Shown one piece after another: positions 48,785-60,630 of a DNA stretch of 64,000 nucleotides. The number at the start of each line of letters is the position of its first letter. The stretch's first letter is position 1. The position numbers and the translations under genes were made by a program. The stretch is from Anadara kagoshimensis (Eukaryota > Mollusca > Bivalvia > Arcoida > Arcidae), in contig CM037860.1 in the NCBI GenBank assembly GCA_021292105.1, forward strand, positions 14,588,698 through 14,652,697, read 5' to 3'. The notes beneath the pieces are model-generated. The model ran no database searches and was not told the origin of the DNA. It was given only the letters and a program-made list of their open reading frames with translations.

Positions 48785-48945
48785 TCATTTCTTAGTGAGG
48801 AAAATGGAGTACCCAGAGAAAACCACAAAATATGGGCAAGCAAACTGACACACTTTTAACATTAGGAAGGATTTGAACTTGGGCAGGGAGAGTCACTGTG
48901 GTTGATAATATGATGTTTTAGAATTAGTCACCGAGATCCCCCTAA
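48785..48945 (-). mobile_element. tRNA-derived SINE, family of 26625-26800, degenerate
   Basis: On the minus strand, AAGTTCAAATCC (B-box-like) precedes a body ending GTGGTTTTCTCTGGGTACTC, the inverse of GAGTACCCAGAGAAAACCAC. Confidence 0.55.
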
Positions 48946-49274
48946 GATAATGCAGGACAAAGAGGGGGTCAGAGAAAACAATTGAATTTGGGCAAGATAT
49001 AACTGGACTGTAAATAAGTGTAGTGAGTTTTCATGTCAACTTTTTTTTACAATTGTATATTGAAACACTCGGTCGTTTTGAATAATTCAAAAAGTAAGAT
49101 TTTTGAGTTTAGGATTTAAAATTGTAAAATGATGAGATACCAGTGGTGCCAATGAGCGGAGTTTTGACAGATATGTCTTAAGCATTCTCAGCCCAACAGG
49201 ATTGGGAATTTTATCCCATAGGCATCATTGGCCAACTTGATTTCCAATTCATCTTTAGTGGTGGACCAGACTCT

Positions 49275-49370
49275 AAGGGTGGTCAGGTAGCTCAGTCGGT
49301 AGAGCATCCCACTAGTATTGGAAAGGTCTGTATGGAACCTGGTGGGTTAAATTCAAAGTAAATAAATTGT
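49275..49370 (+). mobile_element. tRNA-like SINE head
   Basis: GGTAGCTCAGTCGGTAGAGC is a near-perfect A-box region. The rest is truncated and followed by the G-rich run at 49387. Confidence 0.65.
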
Positions 49371-49386
49371 AAACAAAAAAAGCGCG

Positions 49387-49424
49387 GGGGGGGGGGGGGG
49401 GTGTGTGTGTGTGTGTGTGTGTGT
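49387..49424 (+). repeat. Poly-G run followed by (GT)n
   Basis: An uninterrupted run of about 17 G is followed by about 11 GT units. Confidence 0.95.
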
Positions 49425-49544
49425 GGCTGTGGCAGACCAGGCTGGCTCAAAGTGTGACAGTGTAGATTGAGTCAGCAGAATGCCCTGCTAGTAAATTTGG
49501 CCGATGCAATTTAGTTGCACCTTAATCATGTTTGTCGCAACCAG

Positions 49545-49620
49545 GCTTGGTAGGTGGTGGGTAACTCAGTGGGTAGAGTATCATGCTAGTATTGGGAAGG
49601 TCCAGGTTTGCGCTGCATTT
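49545..49620 (+). mobile_element. tRNA-like SINE head, second copy in cluster
   Basis: GGTGGGTAACTCAGTGGGTA then GAGTATCATGCTAGTATTGG repeats the organisation of 49275-49370, truncated after about 75 bp. Confidence 0.55.
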
Positions 49621-49641
49621 TTCACTTTCCTGTTTAACCAC

Positions 49642-49978
49642 TGCGGTAGCTCAGTTGGTAGAGTGCTGCCACATAAGTGGGAGGTCGTGGGTTCAGTCCC
49701 CGGCCTAGTCTGACCCAAGACTTGAAAGTGGGTAGTGACTGTTCTTCCGCCAAGCACTTGGCATTACGAAATGAAAGTCGTGGTTCTTTCGGATGGGAAC
49801 TTAAAATAAACAAGGTCCCGTGTCATGGTGGGCTTTGCACGCTAAAGAACCCTGCTGTATAATGCCAACAGTGCAACGCACAGGCAAAATTTCTGCACCT
49901 TCGTCTATAGCTGGCGACATCTCGATATAAGTGAAATATTCTTGACTGGGACGTTCAACACCATTACTCAACTCAACT
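49642..49978 (+). mobile_element. tRNA-derived SINE, well preserved
   Basis: A box TAGCTCAGTTGG (49647-49658) and B box GGTTCAGTCCC (49690-49700) are spaced as in a tRNA. A conserved central part follows (GTGGGTAGTGACTGTTCTTC, AAGCACTTGGCATT), then TAGCTGGCGACATCTCGATA and a tail GACGTTCAACACCATT with (CTCAA). It is transcribable by Pol III in principle, and is the best SINE in the window. Confidence 0.85.
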
Positions 49979-50129
49979 TTCCTGTTACATTTGGGGACAT
50001 GTCCAACCAAGGCAAGTGGCAGAGCTGTCACCAAGCAGATGGTCCCAGGGTGGAACCTGGTGGTTTTAATTCAAGGGAATCAAATCGAAATAAAGGAAGG
50101 GAGGAATGTAGCGGGCCAGACTTGATATA

Positions 50130-50225
50130 TGACCAATTAGCTCAATCAGTGGAGCCCCCCCCCCCCCCTTAGTACTGGCTACTACTGGGGAGATCTCTGG
50201 TTCAAGTTTTGATTTGGCCACTGCA
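50130..50225 (+). mobile_element. tRNA-like SINE head interrupted by poly-C
   Basis: ATTAGCTCAATCAGTGGAGC is A-box-like and CTGGTTCAAGTTTTG is B-box-like. A run of about 14 C sits where the anticodon arm would be. Confidence 0.55.
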
Positions 50226-50939
50226 TTTTTTGTTAATTACTTAATATCCAATTGTTTATGAATTTTATTCTAAACCGGTTAAATGTGTAAACGCAATACA
50301 TGAACGTCGATTTGTCATTAATTTGTTCATCAACAAGACTTCATCTTGACTTGATAGGTCAGTATGTGTAAACTGTAATAAAAACTATGTTGATCGATTT
50401 CACAAAAAGTATTTTATTAAACAAAATGAAAATCATACATAATGTAGATACGTGTACAATAATTAATTTATATTTCCAAAATTTTAACACCGTACATAAA
50501 ACACACTTGTGTGACTAAGTGAGAAACGCGTCGCATGATAGTATGACTGCGTGTTACAATCTGACAAAACGGAGGGGGGGTGTCTAAAAACGCAGTTTTC
50601 TTGTTCAAACAGATGTATGTTCTTAAGTTATTTATGAAATGCTAAAATCGGAAAGTTATCAAACTATTTCTCAAGTATTAGCTCCTTATTTCTTGCCATT
50701 TTCGATCCGTTTTCCATTTTCACGGTTTTGAGCTCGCCGAAAGATGCGTTGTACCGTATGATGGTCGTCTTAGCTCCTTAGTTGTCCATATTTAAAATTA
50801 TTTCTCTACAGACACTTAAAATATCAATCTATCAAAGTCAGTTTTAACTTCGATTGACTGGTTTTTGCTCTATGAACAGATTAATAACAAAATTTGTTCT
50901 TCTATGTAAACAGCGACATATGTCTCTGATGTAAACAAG
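50226..50939. other. Non-coding, locally CpG-rich sequence
   Basis: 50500-50960 has many CpGs and, on the minus strand, a 17-codon ORF MENGSKMARNKELILEK. No supporting splice structure was seen. Confidence 0.45.
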
Positions 50940-51345
50940 AAAATTTGTTACAAACGCGCTGATTGGTCAATTCAGCTATGGCTAGTTATTCAGCTATCTG
51001 GGGGTTTCCAGGCCTGCGATCCTATAGATAGCTGAGCTATCCTAGGGTTTGCTGTTGCAAAAATGGGTTTGAAGTTATTAATTCATTAAAACCTCAGCTT
51101 TTAATGTAATACTTCTTTGCATCTCAAAATACCAGGAGATATAGGGGGTTATTTTTCAGGTATCTATGGGTTCGCACCTGCTATCTATGGGATAGCAGAC
51201 AGCTATCCCATAGATAGCTGATTTAACTCACAATACCTGCAGGTATCGAGAGTTACGGTCTGGTATCTATAGGATAGCAGCCAGCTATCCTATAGATAGC
51301 TGAGCTATCCTAGGGTTAGCTGATTTTTGCATCAATTGGCGTGCC
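50940..51345 (-). repeat. Right inverted-repeat arm
   Basis: This is the reverse-complement counterpart of 34988-35400. It has an additional internal CTCAGCTATCTATAGGAT block near 51018-51050 and an inner CCAATCAGCGCGTTTGT. Confidence 0.85.
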
Positions 51346-51391
51346 ATACAGGTGTATTAAAGGCAGTTATTAAAATGATTCAACAATTAAC

Positions 51392-51573
51392 ACTATCTAG
51401 GTTTCCACAAATTTGAAATACATGTAATTAGTAGCCAAATTTCCAAAATTTGGGAAAATATAGTCCTTTTTAAAGTATTTTTCCACAAATTTGCTAAAAT
51501 AGGTTACTTTTTGAAAGAATTCCTCAGAAATTAGTAGCCAATGGCGATTTTGGCTACCAGGAATGGAAACATA
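51392..51573 (+). repeat. Interspersed repeat copy (pair with 32370-32530)
   Basis: The ends CTAGGTTTCCACAAATTTG and (inverted) TTCTATGTTTCCATTCC suggest imperfect TIRs. The body shares ATTTGCTAAAATAGGTTACT with the 32.4-kb copy. Confidence 0.65.
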
Positions 51574-54285
51574 GAATATAAAAGTGATTCAAGGTCACCC
51601 CAATTTTAAGCATCTAGGCTTCCAAACTTCAAAAACAATATATATGAATGAGTAAAATTGTAAAATGTGTGCTATCTTACATGGCATTGACTGTCATTTT
51701 TGAATGTTTGAAAGAATGAGTGTCCATCTACTCATGGTGGGTAACAATCCTGTAAAATATCATTAAATTTGGACCACTAAAGGTCTTCACATATTTTAGT
51801 GATAAAATAAGATGAACATACTGTGTGTAAAAGAATGTCTTTCAATATGTATGGGAGAATTAACCAGCCAGGATTTCAACAAAAATTATTCAAAACAGAA
51901 ATGACCCAGTTTGGGATGGGATACTCATAGCAAGGGGATTTGTAATTTGATATTTTAAGCAATCCTTTAAAAGTACTTTTTTAAAAATGTAAAACCACAT
52001 TTACATATTTTTCAATAATCAATATTTTCTTTGTCAAATGCTTTTTTTTAAAATTTTTTAGCACTCTAAATGCAGTTTTTGTTTTCATTTTTAAACACCA
52101 GTCATAACAGGAATAAATATATAACCACAACTATGTTGTTCTTTAATACTTTTTAAGTCATAAGTTTAAATTTTGCACTGTAAGTAGAGCTCTGAGAAGA
52201 TATTTTTTCTCATGGATATGATATAGATAATCTTCTATCTGTCAGTATAATGTGTGTGTGGTAATTTTATAAAATACTTCTTTTTATTCTATCTAGTCAG
52301 CTATGGGGCACATATATATATAGTCCCCCACACACAGTAGTTACCTGGCTGGCTTGTACTGTTTTATATTAAGATCCCCAGCAATGCAGGTAAAAAATCT
52401 CATCCTTTAGCCTACTTATCATGATTGCAAAATAAATGACACATATGATTTCATAAATAATGCCACAATGGACTTACAGCAGTGTAGGAATTTTCATTTA
52501 AACTTTATTTAAACTTCAAAAATTTTCACAATAGATGAGATGGTTTTTATAGCAATTTCAGATGAAAGGGTTTTTATAACAATTTCAAATGAGACGGTTT
52601 TTATAACAATTTCAGATAGGAGCTAGGGTGTTAATAAAAAATATTTTCTTAGAACCATTTTTAGGACAAATAATATCTCAGAGTAACAGAGTTTACACTA
52701 GACCAGCTAGTAAACATTTCCTCCAAGTCATTCTACAGCAACTTTTTAACTCCTAAATTGGCAAAGACAGGTTAAAATAAAAGCAATTTAAATGCAAAAC
52801 TGATAAAATTCAAATCCTGATATAAACTAGATTTTGTATTCTCTAAGGATATTGGTTTTTAATTTTAAACATTGAGCTTATTTCCATTCTCTGTAAATTC
52901 ACATTATATAACAACAGGATTTATTTTTCATCCCTAATACCCTGTTTTCAAACACTGATATTAGAAGTAACATTTGATTAAGCATTAAGATTACTAAGAA
53001 AGAAGGATTGTCAAATATCATAAATAATACATTTATTTTAAATTACAAATATTTTATTGCATACAGTTTCTTGAAAATCCTTGCTTCCTTTTTTTTTAGC
53101 AGGATACGAGTATCTGCTTTGTTTTGCAACGGGTTTAGGCGTAAACAATGCCTATTTTATATTAACATGTGTCTTAAGGAAGAAGGGACTATCACAAAGA
53201 CAGATAAATATTAATGTCTTGGACACTAATATCTATGCATGTGTAAACCGAGGTTTTCACATTGCAAAAGTTCACCTAATAAGAGTTTTTTGTGCATGTA
53301 CTTGTAACCAAGGAAACATGTATTTTTGTTACCATGGCAACCTATTTTTATTTTATCAATTCCCCCAGTGTAAAATCATAATATTGTAACACCAGGAAAA
53401 TATCATTACTAATATATGAGATATAATTTTGACCTATTCCTGTTTCTTATCACAGTTTTGTCATCTCCTGATTTTGCTGCATAAATCTCCCATTTGCAGT
53501 ACCAGTTTCCATAAATATCACAGTGTAAAACTAATACTTTCAACTTAAGTGCTAAGCAAACAGGCTCATTTCACTGCACTCATATCATTTAATACAATCC
53601 ATCAATAATTGCATTTATCAATAACCAGTAAAATCAAGTGAATGAGTTGTATCCAATGAGTTATATCGTAAAAACATAAAAATCTCTCTTTAAACAGCAC
53701 CTTCCCATCCTGTCTGACAAATACAAGCAGCTCATTTAGCATGAAATTCTAACATGGTTATTAAATATTTATTATATATATTAGCATGAATAAAATTTAC
53801 TCAAATAGAAATATTCATGATTAAAAATGAATTGTGCTACCTTTGGGATTTCTAAAGTGATATTACTTTGAATGATTTCATATTGTAATATATTTTTAAA
53901 AGGTAAATAAAATGAAAAAAATTGCTTTAAGGGAATCTAATGAAAAAAATTTAAGTAAAAATGTATGCAAAATTTTCCTTGATCATAGTATTAAAGTCTT
54001 GCTTGATTTCAATCTCCACTTTACTGCTTTTTTAATAATTAGAAAGTGATCAAGGTTTTTATGTCTCTTGATCTGGAGCATTTAATGCCCCTAGTTAAAA
54101 CTGGGAGGTGCTTGAGATAACCAACTAATTATCCACAAAGGGACTGTATGTCTCTTTTTGGAATCTTTGATTTTGTACCTGGGTATGGATAATGTGATGT
54201 CAAGAGGACAGACATTCCTATAACTAAGGTTTTAATTGCTACAATCGAGGTTACACAAAACCATTTTCAGTTAAGACTAGGCTCT
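51574..54285. other. Non-coding AT-rich sequence
   Basis: It contains one 31-bp repeat (listed) and otherwise no gene, RNA or element that I can name. Confidence 0.55.
52535..52620 (+). repeat. 31-bp tandem repeat, 3 copies
   Basis: GGTTTTTATAACAATTTCA followed by AATGAGAC/GATGAAAG recurs three times. Confidence 0.85.
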
Positions 54286-54289
54286 CAAG

Positions 54290-55215
54290 TAACAAGTAAA
54301 TACTAAACAAAATCCATGGAGATTTCCCAAAATATACTGTTATAAACACAATGGCACCAACAGTAGAACTGGTCACAAAAGCTATGTTAAAGATGTAAAC
54401 CAACAGAGAAGAAAATGAAACAAAACACAATAGTAGACATTTGGAATCTGATATGGAGTATTGAATGAACATGATTCCAATGATATTGCAATAAGAATAC
54501 ACATTTAACCCTTGTAACACATGTAATAGAATGGTATTAAAATTTATTGTTTGACATATAGAGATTTTCAGTTTATGACTATGATCAAGTAACAGAAAAA
54601 GACTAAATTTTTATCGAGTTCATTCAATTTTCTATGATTTTTTTTCTAAATGCATTGTCACAAACACAATGGCATTACCAGAACTTAAGTCTCTTAAGTT
54701 TGGTCATGAATTAAAATGTTGTAAAGCTTCTGGGAACAAAATCACACAAAAAACAATGGTAGACATTTAGAATCTGATATGTTGTATTGATTGGCTAAAC
54801 CTGATCCAATAATATTGCAATAAGAATACATATTTGATAAAATAAGATTTAATTAAAATTTAATGTTTGGCATATATAGAGATTTTGAGTTTACAACTAG
54901 GATCAAGTAAGAGAAAAAGATTAAACTTTTACTTTTAAGTAAGAGAAACTTACTAAACTTTTTACTAAGTTCATTCAATTTTTTTCTAAAATATGCTGTC
55001 ACAAACACAATGGCATCAACAGTAGAACAGAGTCACAAATGTTCATGAATTAAAATGTTGTAAACCAACTGGGAAGAAAATCAAACAAAAAACAATAGTA
55101 GACATTTAGAATCTGATATGTTGTATTGATTGGTTAAACCTGATCCAACAATATTCACAAATAAGAATACACACTTGAGCCTTGTAGTAATGAGATGTTA
55201 TTAAAAAGCAATGTT
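54290..55215 (+). repeat. Tandem repeat, about 320-340 bp unit, nearly 3 copies
   Basis: Blocks beginning near CACAAACACAATGGCA (about 54347, 54664 and 55005) share AGTAGACATTTAGAATCTGA, ATATTGCAATAAGAATACA and AGAGATTTTCAGTTTATGAC. Confidence 0.85.
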
Positions 55216-56795
55216 CTTAAAGTCATTTTGGAGCATGGTCGTATATTAATGAAACTAGAGAATTCATTAATATTTTCTGTTCGGTGATAATAAAAACCTG
55301 AGGTTAATATCTCTATAAGCAAACATTCTTATATTTTACAGAATCAACAATCTCTTATCCTACAAGAAATTGAGAAATCGGATATTTGCATCATTATGAC
55401 CTCAGGCTATATTGATTGGCCAGACAGACACACAATAAGGGCTTGACTTAATTTGGATATTTCAAGAAGATAGAAAGCAAGGTTAAAATGGTATACTGCA
55501 ATGACTGCACCTAAATCACAATGGAGACTACATGATTGACAGAGACTTAAGTGGTCAGTTACGTTTGCTGGGTGCTTTTTCCGATTTCATTAAGTTTAAC
55601 ACATCAAGGCAAACTTTTATAAGATCCTTCATGAAATTCTTAATAAAATTTCTGATGTTTTCTTTCACATTGTGTGCAAGAGTATTAGCACTCTAAAGGT
55701 TGTTATACGTGTGCACTAATTCAAAACAGATCAGAAACACTTGTACAAACTCACACACTACATGAACTTGCATTTAGATTGATTCTCGCAATTAATAAAA
55801 AAAAAATTATCATCAAAAAATGCTGATGTGATGTAAAACAACGTTCATCAAATCAACCCTCTCTTTTCCACTAATTAAAGGTATTTCAACATTAGCCAGG
55901 GGTAGGTTAAATGATAAAAGTTGTTATATGTCATTAAGTGCATATTGTCCTTGTTTATTGCAAAGACAAATATTCATAAATATGTATGATCAGATGATTC
56001 AAGACAACAGTCATACATATACATTTGTATTTAACATAAGTTTTTTTTTTCTTGCATTTTGGATTTGTAACATATCAAAAATGATGAATTTTCATTTATC
56101 TCAACTGAAAATTTTGTTCTAGTTTTAAAACTTTAAAAAATTTCTTCGTAAGGGCTCATTAAGACACCATTTTTGAATGATAATTACTGTAGAAGCCTTG
56201 ATATAATGAGATGTGAAATGACGTAACCTAATGCCGGTTATTATGAATCATGGTCTCGTTTAGGAGCTCATATCAATCAGACACCAGTATCATGACATTT
56301 TATTCAAATACAATACCAAGAGCCAATTGGCTATTCCAGTGAAACTAAACGACCATATCCCATAATCTCCTCTGATAAGCAAGTAAGGCCTCAATCAATA
56401 ATTTAGTCTGAATAATGGTAGAAATTCCAGAAAACCTTTAACACTGAGTTTCTGTCTATCAGCAGACGTTCCAGACATGGAAAACAACTTTAAATAAATG
56501 GTTTTTTGTTTTTGTCGGTTGCTCAATCTGATGATTTTAATAAAGTTGGATTGTTTTTGAGGTATTGTTTTAATCTGAATCAAGAGGATAGAACTTCACA
56601 AGAATTGCTACATTTACTGAAATGACAGATTAAGCAATGTGCCTGTCATTCTGAATTGATCAACTGTCTACTGGCTTTTTCTTTTCTTTTTTCTGTCCAC
56701 TTTTCTTTATCGTTTTCTCCAAAATTAAAAAAAAAAGTCTGAATGAATGGAAGCAAAACCTTTGCATAATACTAGAAATGTACCCATAAGACAAA
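55216..56795. other. Non-coding sequence
   Basis: Nothing recognisable on either strand beyond AT-rich DNA. Confidence 0.5.
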
Positions 56796-56799
56796 AATA

Positions 56800-56975
56800 A
56801 AAGCATAATGGGTAATAACAAAAAGAATGCATGATGGGTAATAAGAACAAAAATGCATGATGGGTAATAACAAAAAACAAAGCATGATGCGTAATAAGAA
56901 AAAGGAAAGCATGATGGAAAATAACAAAATAAATGCATGATGGGTAATAAAAATAAAAGCATGATAGATAAAACA
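56800..56975 (+). repeat. 27-bp minisatellite, 7 copies
   Basis: GCATGATGGGTAATAACAAA recurs with spacer length differences of 1-3 nt. Two long minus-strand ORFs through it are artefacts. Confidence 0.9.
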
Positions 56976-58430
56976 AGTAGCTGATCATGATAAAAAGGTA
57001 ATTTTCAGCTTTGTTGCTTCTTATAATTTATTATTTACAACACAAATGAAAGATAAAGTTTAGTCTTTATGATTGAAATAAAAAAATGATGATAATGATC
57101 GCCATCAACGATGAAGATAATAATAATAATAATAATAAAATGAACTTGATATAACCTGTGTGACAATGTAAAAACTTGATAAAATCTATATGAAAATCAA
57201 TGTACTGTAATTATGATCATCAGATTGATGTCCATTTCAGTGATCAGAACAAAGACCCAATAAATCACAAGGGGGAGAGAGTGTAGCAATGGCATTGTGG
57301 CAAAGCTGGAATATATGTTCAAACTGTGATATTAATAGATGTGACATAAAAATAAAAGAAATATAGAGTATAGTTACTTCACACCAGAAGTGTGCTGGAC
57401 AGACATAGACAGAAAGGTCAAAGAAACTCAAAATTTCATAAAACCCTTTTCTTTGAAAGGAAGAGATAACAATCAGCTTACACTTAAAATTCTCAGCAAA
57501 CCTTAGTCTCCGGAGAACACCCTTGTAAAAAATCTTTTATTCATTTTAAGGCATCAAAGCTCTCATGTATGAAAGATATTCTAAAGGTTAAAAGGTTACA
57601 ATGTCCAGAAAAAAACACTGGCCAAATGGAATTTGAAACTAGGGGGTGAGAGGCACTGTAATCAGTAAGTGAGCAATTGAGACCATGTACCATTTGGTCA
57701 CCAAAATATATCACCAGAAAGATATATTTAGCTTTGAACATTGTTTTTAGAGCTATATGAATCATTTATCATCATAATACTATAGCATGATAAGACTGGC
57801 TTTATGAACAAAGTACTTTCCATTAACCTGATAATGAATAAAATATATAGAAAATTTCAAGATGAAATAAAAGCACTTTATGACAATTTACAATGTATGT
57901 CAGGTTACGAGCTTATGAAAAAAGTATTGATGATTCAGTTTGCTTAAGGCAGAATTTGTAATTCTGATGGAAAATGTCTGCATACCAAATGAGGAAGTGA
58001 AAATATTTTAATCAAAGTACTGAAGGTACTGAAGCATCAGCTAAACTGAGCAATTTGATAAAAAAAAATGTGCACTTGAAACTGAGATTTGTCTAATGAA
58101 TCAGTAACAAATGAAAATCATGCAAATAATAGATACTGTGATCGGGAAGCTTCTAACAACAAGTCTGCTTTTTATGCAAGTTGTTAGGTTCTAACGTATA
58201 AATATGTTACAATGGTCAAAATGGACATGCAACACAATGTTTATCAATTGAGTAAACTAAGTAATTCGCATAAATATAAATTTTAAATTTTTCAAAAACC
58301 AAGAGAGGCTACTAAAGACCCGACCCCAAATCTGAGTGAAATATCTCGAGCATAACGGAAAAAAGTCCAGAGAAACCATCATTTTGATAAAATTCACAAA
58401 GTAAAAGGGGCATAACTCCACTAAAACGCA
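56976..58430. other. Non-coding sequence with an (AAT)n microsatellite
   Basis: (AAT)7 lies at about 57118-57138. A degraded SINE-like stretch (GGAATTTGAAACTAGGGGGT) lies near 57625-57700. No gene was seen. Confidence 0.5.
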
Positions 58431-58439
58431 GTTGACTGG

Positions 58440-58931
58440 AAGAAAACCCAAACTGGATCTATAATCACCACCATCATCATCATTATCACTCCTCATATCA
58501 CATTTTGATCATCAACATGAAGATATCATCATCATCATCGTCGTCGTCATTAGCAGCAGCAGTAGAACCCATGCCATGACAATCACCACCACCATTATAT
58601 TAATCATTTTCAGAAATCCTCATGTTACATCATTAATATGGTCACATCATCATCATAGCTGTTCGTTCACATAATCATCATCATTATCAGCAGCAGCAGT
58701 ACTGAATGTCATATCATGTCACATCATCAGCATGAACACATTGGCTTTGTTATTATCATCATTATCGTGAATTATTATTATCATCAACAGCAGCAGAACT
58801 GAATGTCATCACAACCACCACCATCATCATCACCACCATCTTCATCATCATCATCATCACCATCATCATACTATGGGCAGTGCTCAGCAGTACTGAATGT
58901 CATCATTGCCACCATTATCATCATCACCATC

Positions 58932-58978
<47 letters not shown>

Positions 58979-59450
58979 ACTATGGGCAGCGCTCAGCAGT
59001 ACTGAATGTCATCATTGCCACCATCATCATCATCGGTAGCAACAGAACTCATGTCACCATCATAATCATCATCATAGTTCGTCAAGTCACATCGTCATCA
59101 TCACCATCATCACTCATAGCAGCAGAGCTTATTTTCATCACCACCATCACTATCATCTTCTTCATCATGATAATCATTATCATCATCGGCATCAACAGAA
59201 CTCATGTCATCACCATCATCAACATCATTATCATATCTCCTTGTGTCACATCATCATCATGGTGACATCATCATCATCATCATTATCATCATCATTATAT
59301 CTCCTCATGTCATATCATCATCATCATGGTGACATCATCATCATCATCATCGGCAGCAGCAAAACTGAATGTCATCATCATCATTATTATTGTCATCATC
59401 TTCACCAGATCATCATGCCACATCATCATCGCCATAGTGTCATCATCACA
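58440..59450 (+). repeat. CAT/ATC trinucleotide-rich minisatellite region
   Basis: About 1 kb of ATC/CAT runs is broken by recurring cassettes such as ACTATGGGCAGYGCTCAGCA, GTACTGAATGTCATCATTGC and AACAGAACTCATGTCA. Ser/His/Ile-rich ORFs on the + strand come only from the triplet repeat. Confidence 0.95.
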
Positions 59451-59871
59451 AAAAAAAACTTTCACCATGACCAGCTATTTCCTTGACTTGCAACTGACAG
59501 ATTAACCATTGTTGAAGTCATTCATTTTATTCATTGAATTCACAATTAATTTGAAAAAAAAATAAAAATAAAAATAAAACCTTTGTTTTAGAAATAATTT
59601 AAATGTATTTAAAATTATTGTTGAATATATATAAATTGTCCAAGTGAGCTTCAAAAGCCTGAATTGGTATAAACCATCCTGACACAATAAGCTAATAATC
59701 TGTACCTCCCAATTACAGAAGTTGTCCAGGCAACTGTCTCTTTCAAAAAAAGTTGGTTGACAAGAATTGAGTACAAAATGGGGAAATATTTCTGAATAGG
59801 ATTAATTGAAAATTAATTGATTATTATTTAGACAACTAAAATGTTACAATAAAATTACTTTGAATTTAAGA

Positions 59872-60630
59872 GAAACTGTAAGAGGAGTTGAGTTCACAAA
59901 GTAGGTACACCCATTCTAATACTTGCTAAAAAGTGACTAAGTTTCAAAGTCTGGAAAAATGGAGAAAAAATCTTGAAATATTTCCATAAAGTCAGGTGCA
60001 CACCTTCAATATATATATAAACATTCTGTGAAGTTTCAACGCTTTTGGTTGAAAACTGTAAGAGGAGTTGAGTTCACAAAGTAGGTACCCCCCATTCAAA
60101 TACTTGCTAAAAAGTGACTAAGTTTTAAAGTCTGGAAAAATGGTGAAAAAAATCTTGAAATATTTCCATAAAGTCAGGTCACATCCTCAATATATATATT
60201 AACATTCTGTGAAGTTTCAAGGTTTTTGGTTGAAATCTGTAAGAGGAGTTGAGTTCACAAAGTAGGTACCCCCATTCAAATACTTGCTAAAAAGTGACTA
60301 AGTTTCAAAGTCTTGAAAAATGGGGAAAAAATCTTGAAATATTTCCATAAAGTCAGGTGCACATCCTCAATATATATATTAACATTCTGTGAAGTTTCAA
60401 GGTTTTTGGTTGAAATCTGTAAGAGGAGTTGAGTTCACAAAGTAGGTACCCCCATTCAAATACTTGCTAAAAAGTGACTAAGTTTCAAAGTCTTGAAAAA
60501 TGGAGAAAAAAATCTTGAAATATTTCCATAAAGTCAGGTGCACATCCTCAATATATATAGAAACATTCTGTGAAGTTTCAAGGTTTTTGGTTGAAAACTG
60601 TAAGAGGAGTTGAGTTCACAAGATTGGTAC
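59872..60630 (+). repeat. 180-181-bp tandem repeat, 4 copies plus partial
   Basis: GTAAGAGGAGTTGAGTTCAC recurs at about 59878, 60058, 60239, 60419 and 60600. Other constant parts are ACTTGCTAAAAAGTGACTAA and ATTCTGTGAAGTTTCAAGG. Confidence 0.95.

Larger units (their letters stand above)
34988..51345. mobile_element. Candidate 16.4-kb TIR element without recognisable coding content
   Basis: The inverted ends begin GGCATGCCAATTGATGC (left) and GGCACGCCAATTGATGC (right, minus strand). They stay about 97% identical for about 175 bp, with weaker homology to about 410 bp. Outside them the 12-mer ATACAGGTGTAT occurs perfectly as a direct repeat at 34976-34987 and 51346-51357. Because the 12-mer is nearly palindromic, the true target duplication could be 6, 8, 10 or 12 bp. 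The interior consists of satellites, SINEs and unique-looking DNA. Size, TIR length and a possible 6-bp duplication resemble Polinton/Maverick elements, but no polymerase, integrase, protease or capsid reading frame is seen. Two independent inverted insertions remain possible. Confidence 0.5.

Noticed and set aside
49642..49720. Functional tRNA gene, because A and B boxes are well spaced.
   Set aside because: It continues into a SINE body and tail, matches a second copy at 41.3 kb, and I cannot fold a proper acceptor stem.
56660..56988. Minus-strand ORFs of 87-100 codons with repeated 'LLPIMHLF' motifs, like a multi-pass membrane protein.
   Set aside because: They come from the 27-bp minisatellite. 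The frame is kept only because spacers vary little.
58803..59486. Ser- and Ile/His-rich ORFs on the + strand.
   Set aside because: They are direct products of CAT/ATC triplet runs.
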